Of a stretch of DNA of 64,000 nucleotides, positions 34,699 to 44,124 are shown piece after piece. The notes below the pieces were generated by a model. The model had not been told where the DNA came from. It ran no database searches and worked only from the letters and a program-made list of their open reading frames with translations. How positions within the stretch are numbered: position 1 is the first letter of the stretch; each line of letters opens with the position of its first letter. A program made the position numbers and the translations under genes. This DNA is from JANQNX01 sp965601665 (lineage in GTDB: Bacteria > Pseudomonadota > Gammaproteobacteria > Eutrophobiales > Eutrophobiaceae), in contig OZ271833.1 in assembly GCA_965601665.1 (NCBI GenBank), positions 1,488,001 through 1,552,000 of the forward strand, read 5' to 3'.

Positions 34699-36098
34699 TT
34701 ATTTTCCGTTTCGCCGGATTCAAACCAGGCGAGTTTGTCGCGTAATCTCACCACCTCGCCGATAATAATCATACTCGGCGGTTTAATTTCATATCGCGCC
34801 GGTAAGTCTGGCAATGATGCCAGCGTGGTCGTATAAACCTGCTGTTGATCGGTTGTTCCCTGCTGCACGATAGCTGCCGGTGTCGACGCTGGCATACCGT
34901 GATTGATCAGTTCGCGACTGAGAATATCGATGCCATGTGTACCCATGTACACCGCTAGCGTTTGCTGGTGCTGTACCAGTGAAGACCAGTTTAGCTGCGC
35001 TCCCCCTTCCTTCAGGTGCCCGGTCACAAACTGGCAGGATTGGGCATAATCACGGTGTGTCAACGGGATACCGGCATAGGCAGAGCAGCCGCTGGCAGCT
35101 GTGATGCCGGGCACGACCTGGAACGGGATCTGGTTACTGGACAGTAAATCGATTTCCTCACCACCGCGCCCAAAGATAAACGGATCGCCGCCTTTCAAAC
35201 GCAACACGCGCTTGCCCTGGCGTGCCAGGTCAACCAACAACTGGTTAATTTCCTGCTGTGGCAGGCTATGATTACTGCGCTCTTTGCCAACATAAATACG
35301 CTCTGCATCCGGATTAACCAGGTCAACAATCGCTGGAGAAACCAGGCGGTCGTATAACACAACATCCGCCTGCTGCATCAGGCGCAATGCCCGGAAGGTC
35401 AGTAAATCCGGGTCGCCCGGCCCCCCGCCAACCAGGTACACCTCGCCAACCATAAGGTCGGTATCACTACTGCTGGCAAACTGCTGTTCAAGTAATTCTC
35501 CGGCGCGCTGCCGTTGACCTGCATAGAGCAACTCTGCCACCTTGCCCTGTAAGACATGTTCCCAGAACCGACGTCGCTTGCGGATATCAGGAAAGCGCTC
35601 GTTGGCCAGTTTCCTGAAACGCGATACCAGGCTGGCCAGTTCGCCATAACCTTTCGGGATCATTGTTTCCAGTCTCGCCCGTAACAAGCGCGCCAGTACC
35701 GGCGACGCACCACCAGTGGAAACAGCAATGGTGACCGGATCACGGTCAATGACAGAGGGCATGATAAACGTGCCGGCATCCGGATCGTTGACCACGTTGA
35801 CGGGAATACGTTGCCGTTTTGCTTCAGCGGCAATGTGGCCATTTACATCACGGTCATCGGTCGCGGCAATCACCAGGCGACAGCCATCAAGATCACTATC
35901 CTCGAATACCCTGTGCCTGATATCAAAGCCGTATTCGCGACTCGTCGTCAGCATAGCGTCACTGCAATCCGGCGCGACAACGCTCACGTTGGCGCCGGCA
36001 CGACCCAGTAATTCGGCCTTGCGCGCAGCAACCTCGCCGCCACCCACCACGAGGCACGGTTGCTTTTCCAGCATCAGGTAAATGGGCAGGTTTTTCAT
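34695..36098 (-). CDS. cysG: Siroheme synthase (trifunctional CysG)
   Basis: CysG carries out SAM-dependent methylation of uroporphyrinogen III, then dehydrogenation and ferrochelation to siroheme, the cofactor of sulfite and nitrite reductases. The 467 residues comprise an NAD-binding CysG(B) half (VGGGEVAARKAELLGRAGA), the dimerisation segment, and a methyltransferase half (VYLVGGGPGDPDLLTFRAL, with VVPGITAASGCSAYAGIPLT). Both halves are complete. Confidence 0.96.
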   Translation of the reverse strand: MKNLPIYLMLEKQPCLVVGGGEVAARKAELLGRAGANVSVVAPDCSDAMLTTSREYGFDIRHRVFEDSDLDGCRLVIAATDDRDVNGHIAAEAKRQRIPVNVVNDPDAGTFIMPSVIDRDPVTIAVSTGGASPVLARLLRARLETMIPKGYGELASLVSRFRKLANERFPDIRKRRRFWEHVLQGKVAELLYAGQRQRAGELLEQQFASSSDTDLMVGEVYLVGGGPGDPDLLTFRALRLMQQADVVLYDRLVSPAIVDLVNPDAERIYVGKERSNHSLPQQEINQLLVDLARQGKRVLRLKGGDPFIFGRGGEEIDLLSSNQIPFQVVPGITAASGCSAYAGIPLTHRDYAQSCQFVTGHLKEGGAQLNWSSLVQHQQTLAVYMGTHGIDILSRELINHGMPASTPAAIVQQGTTDQQQVYTTTLASLPDLPARYEIKPPSMIIIGEVVRLRDKLAWFESGETENN

Positions 36099-36210
36099 TG
36101 CAATTTATCTACTTAAGTGATTGTTAATGTTGCCGTTACAGTCTATGGCGTAAAAAAAAAAGCGCTTGCATGATACGCAAAACAAGACGCGAAAAATACA
36201 TTAAAACCGG

Positions 36211-36237
36211 TAAAGTTTGTCGCTCTCCTACCGATAT
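36211..36237 (+). promoter_or_regulatory. Sigma-28 (FliA) promoter for motAB
   Basis: TAAAGTTT, 11 bases, then ACCGATAT. This matches the flagellar sigma-28 consensus TAAAGTTT-N11-GCCGATAA at 14 of 16 positions. It lies about 90 bp upstream of the motA start in a 229-bp gap that otherwise contains nothing recognisable. Confidence 0.8.
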
Positions 36238-36327
36238 AAATGCTATCGGCTGCATCACACGGTTGTAATGAAACATAACTGTTAGAAAACAACAGGTGTA
36301 GTTCACTGTACGGATGAAGGAGAATAC

Positions 36328-37107
36328 ATGGATCTTGCTACGCTAATTGGATTTCTCGCGGCAATAGGGATTATTACGGCTGCTATTTTTCTCGGTGGCA
36401 GTGCAGCGCTATTTTTTAATATCCCCTCTCTACTGATCGTATGTGGTGGTACTGTCGGTGCGGTACTCATGCAATTCAGCCTGGGCCAGTTTCTTGGTGC
36501 AATGAAAGTCGGCATGAATGCGCTCTTTCACAAAGCCATGTCTCCCAAGGAACTGATAGAAACCACGGTAGAACTCGCCAACGCAGCACGCAAAGGTGGC
36601 CTGTTGGCACTGGAGGAAAAAGATACCGGTAACGCCTTTTACCAGATGGGTATCCAGATGATGGTGGATGGCCATGAGCCCGAGGTTGTCAGGCAAACCA
36701 TGGTCAGTGACATGAACCTGACTGTCGAACGCCACGAACTAGGCCAGAAAATCTTCAAGGCCATTGGTGACTGCGCTCCTGCCATGGGCATGATCGGTAC
36801 ACTGATAGGCCTGGTACAGATGCTTTCCAACATGGATGACCCCAAAAAGATTGGCCCGGCTATGGCGGTAGCACTGCTTACCACGTTGTATGGCGCGATT
36901 ATCGCCAACGCCTTTGCATTACCGCTGGCAGAAAAACTGGGACTGCGCAGCAACGAGGAAAAAATGATCAAGTCCATGATCATCGATGCTATTTCCGGCA
37001 TACAGGAAGGACGTAACCCCCGTGTTATCGAGGGTATATTGATGACCTATCTACCCGTTTCCAAACGTGGTTCCCCAGAAGACGCCCCAGAGCAAGAAGC
37101 CGCTTAA
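36328..37107 (+). CDS. motA: Flagellar motor stator protein MotA/PomA
   Basis: Stator subunit that couples ion flow to flagellar rotation. The 259-residue protein has four membrane helices and closely follows Vibrio PomA: MDLATLIGFL at the start, AARKGGLLALEE in the cytoplasmic loop, and GDCAPAMGMIGTLIGLVQML plus MAVALLTTLYGAI in helices 3-4. This favours a sodium-type stator, although ion choice is not proved by sequence. ATG 36328 is preceded by GAAGGAGAA. Confidence 0.94.
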   Translation: MDLATLIGFLAAIGIITAAIFLGGSAALFFNIPSLLIVCGGTVGAVLMQFSLGQFLGAMKVGMNALFHKAMSPKELIETTVELANAARKGGLLALEEKDTGNAFYQMGIQMMVDGHEPEVVRQTMVSDMNLTVERHELGQKIFKAIGDCAPAMGMIGTLIGLVQMLSNMDDPKKIGPAMAVALLTTLYGAIIANAFALPLAEKLGLRSNEEKMIKSMIIDAISGIQEGRNPRVIEGILMTYLPVSKRGSPEDAPEQEAA

Positions 37108-37125
37108 AGCCACGGGTGACTCAAG

Positions 37126-38538
37126 ATGAGTGACGAAGCACCGCCAAAGAAACAGGAGAGTTCCGGCGCACCTGCCTGGGTAATGACCTTTGCAGACCTG
37201 ATGTCGCTGCTGATGTGCTTCTTCGTGCTGCTACTTTCTTTCTCGGAAATGGATCTGCTGAAGTTCAAGCAGATTGCCGGTTCGATGAAAGCGGCCTTTG
37301 GTGTACAACGTGAAATCAAGGCCGACCAGTCACCCAAGGGCACCAGCTTTATTGCCCGGGAATTTACCCCTGGCCGTCCCACGCCAACACTGATCAAGGA
37401 AATCCGCCAGAACACCATCGATGAAACCAAACAAACCGTGGAATTCACCGACGCCGTTACACAGGAAAAGGATGCCGATAGTCTTGATCCCAACCAGGAC
37501 AGTGAAGGCGCCGGTGAAGCGGCGATGCAGCGACACCCGCGCGTCGTCAAACTAAATGCCGAGGACCCGCTGGACGAAAACGAGATAGCAAAACTCGATG
37601 AAAAACTGCTTGAGCAAATTGCCAAGGAAGCCAACACGAAAAACAGCGATACCGAGCAGGACAATGCTGCCAACGGTGAGGAAGGCAAACATTCCGCAGA
37701 AGATACTGCCGACGCTGATCAACAGGCGGCCGATAGCGATAAGCACAGGAAAACCATGCAGGATGCTCTCACGCTTGTGCAAATGCTGGAACAGGAGGTG
37801 GACCAGGGCCTCGTGGAAATCAAGACCGTGGGCAATCGTATCCTGCTGCGAATTAATGAGAAGGGTTCGTTCCCTTCCGGTTCTGCCACTGTGAAAAGCA
37901 GCTTTCTGCCAGTGTTAAAGAAATTGCGCAATACGCTGGAAAAAATCCAGGGCAACATCATCGTTGCCGGACATACAGACAATATTCCAATCAAGACGGC
38001 ACGCTTCCGTTCAAACTGGGAGTTGTCCGCTGCGCGCGCCGTTACGGTTGTGCATAAACTGCTTATTAACAAAAAGTTGTTACCTGAGCGGTTCATTATA
38101 GAAGGCCATGGCGATGGTCACCCGATTGCCAGTAACAGTACCGCATCTGACCGCGCCAGGAACCGCCGCGTTGAACTCACCATCGTGCAACAGGATGATG
38201 CAGATTCAGTAAATATGATTTCTGCCGATAACCCGTTTACCAGTCACTTACTGGATGCGCAGACACCGGCGCTGACGACCAATGTACAGCGCATACTGGA
38301 CCAGCGATTAAAGCCGCTGGAAAAAACCAAACAATCTGAAAAGGAGGAAAATATTAAAGGGCAGTTCGAGAAATTGAGGAACAGCCTGCAGAACGATATG
38401 GATAAACCGGCAGGGCTGATTGAGACAGTGCCAACGGAAATAGAACCGGACGCAGCCATGGATGTAGAACAGAAAAAGGAAGATGCAGAAACCATAAAGG
38501 GACGTTTCGAGGCAATCCGGAACAGCATCGTGAACTAG
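37126..38538 (+). CDS. motB: Flagellar stator protein MotB/PomB with long linker and C-terminal extension
   Basis: The single membrane helix (WVMTFADLMSLLMCFFVLLL) carries the ion-binding Asp24, the same position as in PomB. An acidic, low-complexity linker (about 60-200) precedes an OmpA-like peptidoglycan-binding domain (about 230-350: IIVAGHTDNIPI...NWELSAARA...GDGHPIASN...RNRRVELTI). The protein continues about 115 residues past this domain and ends in two similar helices (IKGQFEKLRNSLQ, 410-422; IKGRFEAIRNSIV, 457-469). At 470 residues it is much longer than PomB (about 315). It follows motA by 18 bp. Confidence 0.92.
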   Translation: MSDEAPPKKQESSGAPAWVMTFADLMSLLMCFFVLLLSFSEMDLLKFKQIAGSMKAAFGVQREIKADQSPKGTSFIAREFTPGRPTPTLIKEIRQNTIDETKQTVEFTDAVTQEKDADSLDPNQDSEGAGEAAMQRHPRVVKLNAEDPLDENEIAKLDEKLLEQIAKEANTKNSDTEQDNAANGEEGKHSAEDTADADQQAADSDKHRKTMQDALTLVQMLEQEVDQGLVEIKTVGNRILLRINEKGSFPSGSATVKSSFLPVLKKLRNTLEKIQGNIIVAGHTDNIPIKTARFRSNWELSAARAVTVVHKLLINKKLLPERFIIEGHGDGHPIASNSTASDRARNRRVELTIVQQDDADSVNMISADNPFTSHLLDAQTPALTTNVQRILDQRLKPLEKTKQSEKEENIKGQFEKLRNSLQNDMDKPAGLIETVPTEIEPDAAMDVEQKKEDAETIKGRFEAIRNSIVN

Positions 38539-38552
38539 ACAGGAAAAGTAAG

Positions 38553-39152
38553 ATGGGCGACAGAAGACAGTTTTTCAGAATCAACGACACGGTTTCACTG
38601 AAATATCGTATCGTGCAAAACGACGATATAGAGGAAGAAATTCGGCGTGCGGAACACGATAAGCAGGCGCTATCCGAGTTAAAAAACGCCTTCAGCGTCA
38701 TCGATGCAAGAATACTCAGCCGCATTGAACGCTTGCAGAAATCGGAGCCATTGGTTGCTGACATACTTGGCTTTTTTGATAAGAAACTGACCTTGATGCA
38801 ACACATGTTGCTACATGATGATGACAATGAAGACATCATGTCCAACATGCAGCCGGTTAACCTGAGCGCCAGCGGTATGTCTTTCGAGTCCAATACGCCA
38901 ATCAACGAGGGCAGCCATCTGAAGATAGACATGGTGCTGTTCCCTGAATACCACTACGTGTCTACCTATGCGCAGGTCGTGGACTGCCATAAGAAGATTG
39001 ACGACAGTCTTTACCGTTTCAAGGTCAGCGTCGAATTTGCCGGTATGAGCGACAAGTTGCAGGAAGAAATCGTCCAGCACGTGCTCAGCAAGCAGGCATC
39101 AGAATTACAGCAGGCAAAAAACCCGCAGCAGCAGGGCGCAGCCAACGGCTAG
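38553..39152 (+). CDS. PilZ-domain protein
   Basis: 199 residues. The c-di-GMP-binding signature is split as expected: basic RRQFFRI near the N-terminus and NLSASGMSF near residue 110, with a helical insert between them. The RxxxR motif comes before a beta-barrel (LKIDMVLFPEYHYVS). It is 14 bp downstream of motB in the sigma-28 unit, so a likely role is c-di-GMP-dependent control of the motor, by analogy with YcgR; direct stator binding is an inference. Confidence 0.8.
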   Translation: MGDRRQFFRINDTVSLKYRIVQNDDIEEEIRRAEHDKQALSELKNAFSVIDARILSRIERLQKSEPLVADILGFFDKKLTLMQHMLLHDDDNEDIMSNMQPVNLSASGMSFESNTPINEGSHLKIDMVLFPEYHYVSTYAQVVDCHKKIDDSLYRFKVSVEFAGMSDKLQEEIVQHVLSKQASELQQAKNPQQQGAANG

Positions 39153-39155
39153 CGA

Positions 39156-39722
39156 TCACGCCCTGGGAAGCGTTACCCCTGTTTGCCCCTGGTATTTACC
39201 GGCGCGGTCCTTGTAAGACGTTTCACACACCTCGTCCGATTCCAGGAAGATCACCTGGGCTACCCCCTCGTTGGCATAGATTTTCGCAGGCAAGTTGGTG
39301 GTATTCGAAAACTCCAGTGTCACGTGACCTTCCCATTCGGGTTCCAGCGGCGTCACGTTAACGATAATGCCACAGCGTGCATAGGTGGATTTACCCAGAC
39401 AAATGGTTAATACATTTCTGGGGATACGGAAGTACTCGACCGTACTCGCCAGGGCAAACGCATTGGGCGGAATGATGCAGTGATCTGCTTTAACATCAAC
39501 AAAGCTGTTGGGGTCGAATGCTTTAGGATCCACCGTTGCTGAATGTACGTTAGTGAATATCTTGAACTCATCCGAGCAGCGCACGTCGTAACCGTAGCTT
39601 GATGTACCGTAGGAAATCAGCCTGTCACCACCGTTTTGTTTTACCTGTCCGGCTTCGAACGGCTCGATCATGCCTTCCTGCTCTGCCATTCTTCTTATCC
39701 ATAAATCGCTCTTTACGCTCAT
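39156..39722 (-). CDS. dcd: dCTP deaminase
   Basis: Converts dCTP to dUTP for thymidylate synthesis. The 188-residue trimeric-dUTPase-fold protein has the conserved YGTSSYGYDVRC, the catalytic glutamate region TPLEPEWEGHVTLEFSNT, and ends in KYQGQTGVTLPRA. It lies 26 bp downstream of mrp, an arrangement common in gammaproteobacteria. Confidence 0.97.
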   Translation of the reverse strand: MSVKSDLWIRRMAEQEGMIEPFEAGQVKQNGGDRLISYGTSSYGYDVRCSDEFKIFTNVHSATVDPKAFDPNSFVDVKADHCIIPPNAFALASTVEYFRIPRNVLTICLGKSTYARCGIIVNVTPLEPEWEGHVTLEFSNTTNLPAKIYANEGVAQVIFLESDEVCETSYKDRAGKYQGQTGVTLPRA

Positions 39723-39748
39723 TTATTCAACTCCAAAACTATACATTT

Positions 39749-40837
39749 TTAATTGTTTTCGATGACAATCTTCGGGAATTTGGACGAATAATCCTTTGAC
39801 TGAATCGCCAGTTTTGCTGCCGTGCGTCGGGCGATCTCACGGTAACTCTGGCTGATCGCTGAATCCGGCTCCATTGCGACCGTCGGTTTGCCGTTATCAA
39901 CACCCTCACGAATAGTAATGTCGAGTGGCAATGCACCCAGCAGGTCAACGCCGTATTGTCTGGCCATTTGTTCTCCGCCACCGGCACCAAAGATATGTTC
40001 CTCGTGACCGCACTGGCTACAGACATGAGTACTCATGTTTTCAACAATACCCAGTACCGGTACGTTGACCTTTTCAAACATTTTTAATCCCTTCTTGGCA
40101 TCCAGTAGCGCAATGTCCTGCGGTGTGGTCACGATCACCGCGCCACTAACCGGGATCTTCTGGCACAGCGTCAGTTGTACATCGCCAGTACCCGGCGGTA
40201 AGTCAATAATCAGGTAATCCACATCGCGCCAGTTGGTTTCATTAAGTAGCTGTTCCAGGGCGCCGGTGGCCATCGGACCTCGCCAGATCATCGGGGTATC
40301 TTCCTCGATCAGGTAACCAATCGACATGGATTGAATGTTATAGCTGACCTTGGGCTCTACGGATTTACCATCCGTCGTTTCCGGCTTACCGGTCAAACCC
40401 AGCATGCGTGGCTGGCTGGGCCCATAAATATCAGCATCAAGGATGCCCACGGTCGCCCCTTCTGCCTGCAGCGCCAGCGCCAGGTTGATTGATGTCGTGG
40501 ATTTGCCCACGCCGCCCTTGCCGGATGCAACGGCAATCGTGTTTTTCACATTCGGCAGTAATTGCACGCCCTGCTGTACCGAGTGGGCGATAATGTTGGT
40601 TTGCAGGTTAACCTGACAGTCAGCGACGCCAATGGCCTGCAACTGCTCCTTGACCTGCGCGGTTAATGTTGCCTCGTAACCGGCAGCGGGATAACCCAGC
40701 TCAATATCGACCTGTACGGTGTCCGCATCGTGGCGTATATCCTTGATACATTTCGCGCTGACAAGGTCTTGTTCGTTATGTGGATCAACAACCCTGGCCA
40801 GGGCGGCTTCGATCTGTTCGCGACTGATTGTGGTCAT
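39749..40837 (-). CDS. mrp: Mrp/ApbC family iron-sulfur carrier ATPase
   Basis: P-loop ATPase that carries [4Fe-4S] clusters to apoproteins. From the ATG at 40837, which has AGG eight bases upstream, the product has 362 residues. An N-terminal MIP18/DUF59 domain (EQIEAALARVVDPHNEQDL) is followed by the deviant Walker A GKGGVGKST and the CxxC pair CSQCGHEE in the C-terminal third. The longer frame from 40897 has no support. It is divergent from metG, as in E. coli and Pseudomonas. Confidence 0.95.
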   Translation of the reverse strand: MTTISREQIEAALARVVDPHNEQDLVSAKCIKDIRHDADTVQVDIELGYPAAGYEATLTAQVKEQLQAIGVADCQVNLQTNIIAHSVQQGVQLLPNVKNTIAVASGKGGVGKSTTSINLALALQAEGATVGILDADIYGPSQPRMLGLTGKPETTDGKSVEPKVSYNIQSMSIGYLIEEDTPMIWRGPMATGALEQLLNETNWRDVDYLIIDLPPGTGDVQLTLCQKIPVSGAVIVTTPQDIALLDAKKGLKMFEKVNVPVLGIVENMSTHVCSQCGHEEHIFGAGGGEQMARQYGVDLLGALPLDITIREGVDNGKPTVAMEPDSAISQSYREIARRTAAKLAIQSKDYSSKFPKIVIENN

Positions 40838-40951
40838 GACATAAACCTGTTCTGAAATTCGGGCGGGTATTCTACAAATTAATTGGCTTCTCTTCACGCT
40901 GCTTGTGAATAATGCTACTTTAGCGCCCCTTTACGCACAGACCCATTATTA

Positions 40952-42985
40952 ATGACAGATTCACCCCGACAACTCCTGGTGACCAGCGCCCTGCCCTATG
41001 CCAATGGCCCGATCCATATCGGCCACCTGGTGGAGTATATCCAGACCGATATCTGGGTGCGTTTCCAGAAGATGCAGGGCCATACCTGTTTTTATGTCTG
41101 TGCCGACGATGCCCACGGTACGCCCATCATGCTGCGCGCCGAGCAGGAAGGCATCTCGCCGGAACAACTGATTGCCCGCGTCAGCGAAGAGCACCAGGCT
41201 GACTTCAGCGAGTTCGCGGTCAACTTTGATCATTACCACAGCACGCACTCAACTGAAAACCAGCAGCTTGCGACCAGCATTTATGAAACGCTGGAACAAC
41301 AGGGCCATATCAATAAGCGTGTGATCAAGCAGGCCTACGATCCTGAAAAGAACATGTTCCTGCCGGACCGCTTTATCCGCGGCGAATGCCCGAAATGCGG
41401 GGCCGTCGATCAATACGGCGATAGCTGCGAGGTGTGTGGTGCGACCTATAGCCCGACCGATTTGAAAAACCCGGTGTCGGCCGTATCAGGGGCCACGCCG
41501 ATTGAAAAGGAATCGGAACACTATTTTTTCAAGCTGGACGATTTCAACCAGCTTTTACACGACTGGACCCGCGCCGGTCACCTGCAACCTGAAGTCACCA
41601 ACAAGCTGGATGAATGGTTTGAGGCCGGGCTGCAGGAATGGGATATCTCGCGCGACGCACCTTATTTCGGATTCCAGATCCCCGGTGCCAGCGACAAGTA
41701 TTTTTATGTCTGGCTCGATGCGCCCATGGGTTACCTTGCCAGTTTTAAACACTACTGCGACCAGAACGACATTGATTTTGATGCGTGGACAAAGGCCGGC
41801 AGCGATACCGAGATGTATCACTTCATTGGTAAAGACATTATCTATTTCCATGCCCTGTTCTGGCCGGCCATCCTGCATGGCAGCGGTTACCGCACACCAT
41901 CGGCTATTTATGCGCATGGCTTCCTGACCGTTGACGGACAAAAGATGTCCAAGTCGCGCGGCACCTTTATTACCGCGCGCACCTACCTGAAACACCTTAA
42001 CCCGGAATACCTGCGCTACTACTTTGCGGCCAAGCTGGGTGGCGGTGTCGATGACATCGATTTAAACCTGGATGACTTTGTTGCCCGCGTGAATGCAGAT
42101 CTGGTGGGCAAGGTCGTGAATATTGCCAGTCGCTGTGCCGGCTTTATCAAGAAACGTTTTGAAGGCCAGCTATCGGCATCGTTACATGATGAGCAGTTAT
42201 TCAAGGCCATGGTCGATGCCGGCGAAGACATCGCCGATGCGTACGAACAGCGTGAATACGGACGCGCTATGCGTGACATCATGGCGCTGGCCGACAAGGC
42301 CAACCAGTATATCGATGAGCACAAGCCCTGGGTGATTGCTAAACAGGAAAACAGCGATGAAGAATTACAGGCCATCTGTACGATGGGCATTAACTGTTTT
42401 CGCCTGTTAATCCTGTACCTGAAACCGGTCGTACCGATAATGGCGGAACAGTCAGAAGCGTTCCTGAATATCGAGCCACTACAATGGCAACACAGGCAGA
42501 CACCGCTCACCGAACACACGATTAACAAGTTTAAGCCGCTGATGACCCGCGTTGAGAAGGAGCAAGTTGAAGCGATGATAGAAGACAGTAAGGAAGACCT
42601 GACCGCCGCGCAAGAAGCGCCCGCCGTGACCGGCCCGCTGGCCGATGACCCGATCGGCGAACAGATCAACTTTGATGATTTCATGAAGGTCGATTTGCGC
42701 GTTGCCAAAATCGTCAAGGCGGCACATGTCGATGGTGCCGACAAGCTGCTGCAATTGACGCTGGATATCGGTGGTGAAACACGCAACGTGTTTGCCGGGA
42801 TCAAATCCGCCTACCAACCGGAAGACCTGGAAGGCAAACTCACCGTTATGGTCGCCAACCTGGCCCCGCGTAAAATGCGGTTTGGCCTTTCCGAAGGCAT
42901 GGTATTGGCCGCGGGCCCGGGCGGTAAAGATCTATTTATCCTCAATCCGGACGACGGTGCGCAACCCGGCATGAAAGTGAAATAA
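40952..42985 (+). CDS. metG: Methionyl-tRNA synthetase
   Basis: Charges tRNA-Met. The 677-residue long form has the class I HIGH box (NGPIHIGHL), a four-cysteine zinc knuckle (CPKCG...CEVCG), KMSKSRGTF, and a C-terminal tRNA-binding EMAP/Trbp domain (from about 575: IGEQINFDDFMKVDLRVAKI). Only 54 bp separate its start from the mrp start. Confidence 0.98.
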   Translation: MTDSPRQLLVTSALPYANGPIHIGHLVEYIQTDIWVRFQKMQGHTCFYVCADDAHGTPIMLRAEQEGISPEQLIARVSEEHQADFSEFAVNFDHYHSTHSTENQQLATSIYETLEQQGHINKRVIKQAYDPEKNMFLPDRFIRGECPKCGAVDQYGDSCEVCGATYSPTDLKNPVSAVSGATPIEKESEHYFFKLDDFNQLLHDWTRAGHLQPEVTNKLDEWFEAGLQEWDISRDAPYFGFQIPGASDKYFYVWLDAPMGYLASFKHYCDQNDIDFDAWTKAGSDTEMYHFIGKDIIYFHALFWPAILHGSGYRTPSAIYAHGFLTVDGQKMSKSRGTFITARTYLKHLNPEYLRYYFAAKLGGGVDDIDLNLDDFVARVNADLVGKVVNIASRCAGFIKKRFEGQLSASLHDEQLFKAMVDAGEDIADAYEQREYGRAMRDIMALADKANQYIDEHKPWVIAKQENSDEELQAICTMGINCFRLLILYLKPVVPIMAEQSEAFLNIEPLQWQHRQTPLTEHTINKFKPLMTRVEKEQVEAMIEDSKEDLTAAQEAPAVTGPLADDPIGEQINFDDFMKVDLRVAKIVKAAHVDGADKLLQLTLDIGGETRNVFAGIKSAYQPEDLEGKLTVMVANLAPRKMRFGLSEGMVLAAGPGGKDLFILNPDDGAQPGMKVK

Positions 42986-43047
42986 ACCTGTTCAGCCTTC
43001 CCTGAAACATTTATTAATGCTGCGGGCTTGGTAAGCTATACCGCAGC

Positions 43048-43623
43048 ATGAATGAACTCCTGATAATCCTGTTTAGCGGCGCCCTGCTGAACAACCTTGC
43101 CATGACCCACCTGCTTGGCCTGGATTTACAGGTTGCCACCAGTCAACGCATGCAGGCGGCATGGAACACCGGCATTACCACGTTGGTCTCTCTCACTATC
43201 CTGATGCCAACGGCACGACTACTGGATATGACGTTATTGCAGCCACTAGAACTGGAACATTTCACGGTACTGGTTTATCTCATTAGTACGGTCGTGATCA
43301 TCACCGCGTTACAACGCGCGTTTGCCGTGATGTTTCCCCAGCATAAGGAAAACTTTAATTCTGTTGTGCCGTTATTGCTGACCAATAACCTGTTACTTGG
43401 CGCCATGCTGTTTCAACAAACCCATAGCCAGGGCTTCTTCATGCTCTGCCTGCTGTCGCTCGCCTATGGTCTGGGCTTCCTGCTGGTGTTGTTGTTGATC
43501 ACCTGCCTGCGGGAACGTATTGATCATGAACGCGTACCCGAGGCGTTTCGTGGTATCCCCGTCCTGCTATTTGGCCTGGGCATGTTCAGTATGGGGCTCA
43601 TGGGGCTGGTCGGTATCGCATGA
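43048..43623 (+). CDS. rsxA: Rnf/Rsx electron transport subunit A
   Basis: Membrane subunit of the Rnf complex, with six helices in 191 residues. Features include NNLAMTHLLGLDL near the start and the LLTNNLLLGAMLF helix, which in the family contributes a cysteine-ligated cluster; here the asparagine pair is kept but the family's CAVLG-type cysteine is replaced. The first gene of a reduced rnfABDG set. It overlaps rsxB by four bases. Confidence 0.88.
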   Translation: MNELLIILFSGALLNNLAMTHLLGLDLQVATSQRMQAAWNTGITTLVSLTILMPTARLLDMTLLQPLELEHFTVLVYLISTVVIITALQRAFAVMFPQHKENFNSVVPLLLTNNLLLGAMLFQQTHSQGFFMLCLLSLAYGLGFLLVLLLITCLRERIDHERVPEAFRGIPVLLFGLGMFSMGLMGLVGIA

Positions 43624-44123
43624 GCCTGGTGGTTATCATTGCAATCATGATCGTGCTGGTCATGCTGGCGGCATGGATACAGGCCGATGAAAAAACCAAC
43701 TCGCAGCAAAACAGCAAAGCACAGGAAATCGACAAGCTGGACCAGCTGCTGCCACAAACGCAATGTGGCGACTGTGGCTATAACGGTTGTCGACCGTATG
43801 CCGAGGCAATCGTGAATAACATGGAAGACATCAATCGCTGCCTGCCCGGCGGCATGCAAACAGTACAGTTGCTCTCGGCGCATACCGGGCGCAGTATAAA
43901 ACCGCTATACCGTGATTCACAAAAACAGGAACAGGTCAGGCTCGCCGTGATCGATGAGGCCGTCTGCATCGGTTGCGTAAAATGCATCAAGGCCTGCCCG
44001 GTGGATGCCATCCTCGGCGCACCGAAAGTCATGCACAGCGTGATCAATAAATATTGTACCGGCTGTGAATTATGCGTCGCCCCTTGCCCGGTCGATTGCA
44101 TCAGCATGGTAGTGGTGCATTAA
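43620..44123 (+). CDS. rsxB: Rnf/Rsx electron transport subunit B
   Basis: Iron-sulfur subunit with one N-terminal membrane helix. The conserved CGDCGYNGC cluster motif is at about 43-51. Two [4Fe-4S] ferredoxin motifs follow: CIGCVKCIKACPVDAI and CTGCELCVAPCPVDCI. At 167 residues it is somewhat shorter than E. coli RsxB (192). The next gene in the usual order would be rsxC, but rsxD follows directly. Confidence 0.93.
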   Translation: MSLVVIIAIMIVLVMLAAWIQADEKTNSQQNSKAQEIDKLDQLLPQTQCGDCGYNGCRPYAEAIVNNMEDINRCLPGGMQTVQLLSAHTGRSIKPLYRDSQKQEQVRLAVIDEAVCIGCVKCIKACPVDAILGAPKVMHSVINKYCTGCELCVAPCPVDCISMVVVH

Positions 44124-44124
44124 C

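Noticed and set aside
42019..42804. 261-codon minus-strand frame in metG
   Set aside because: Antisense of a well-supported synthetase; no independent evidence.
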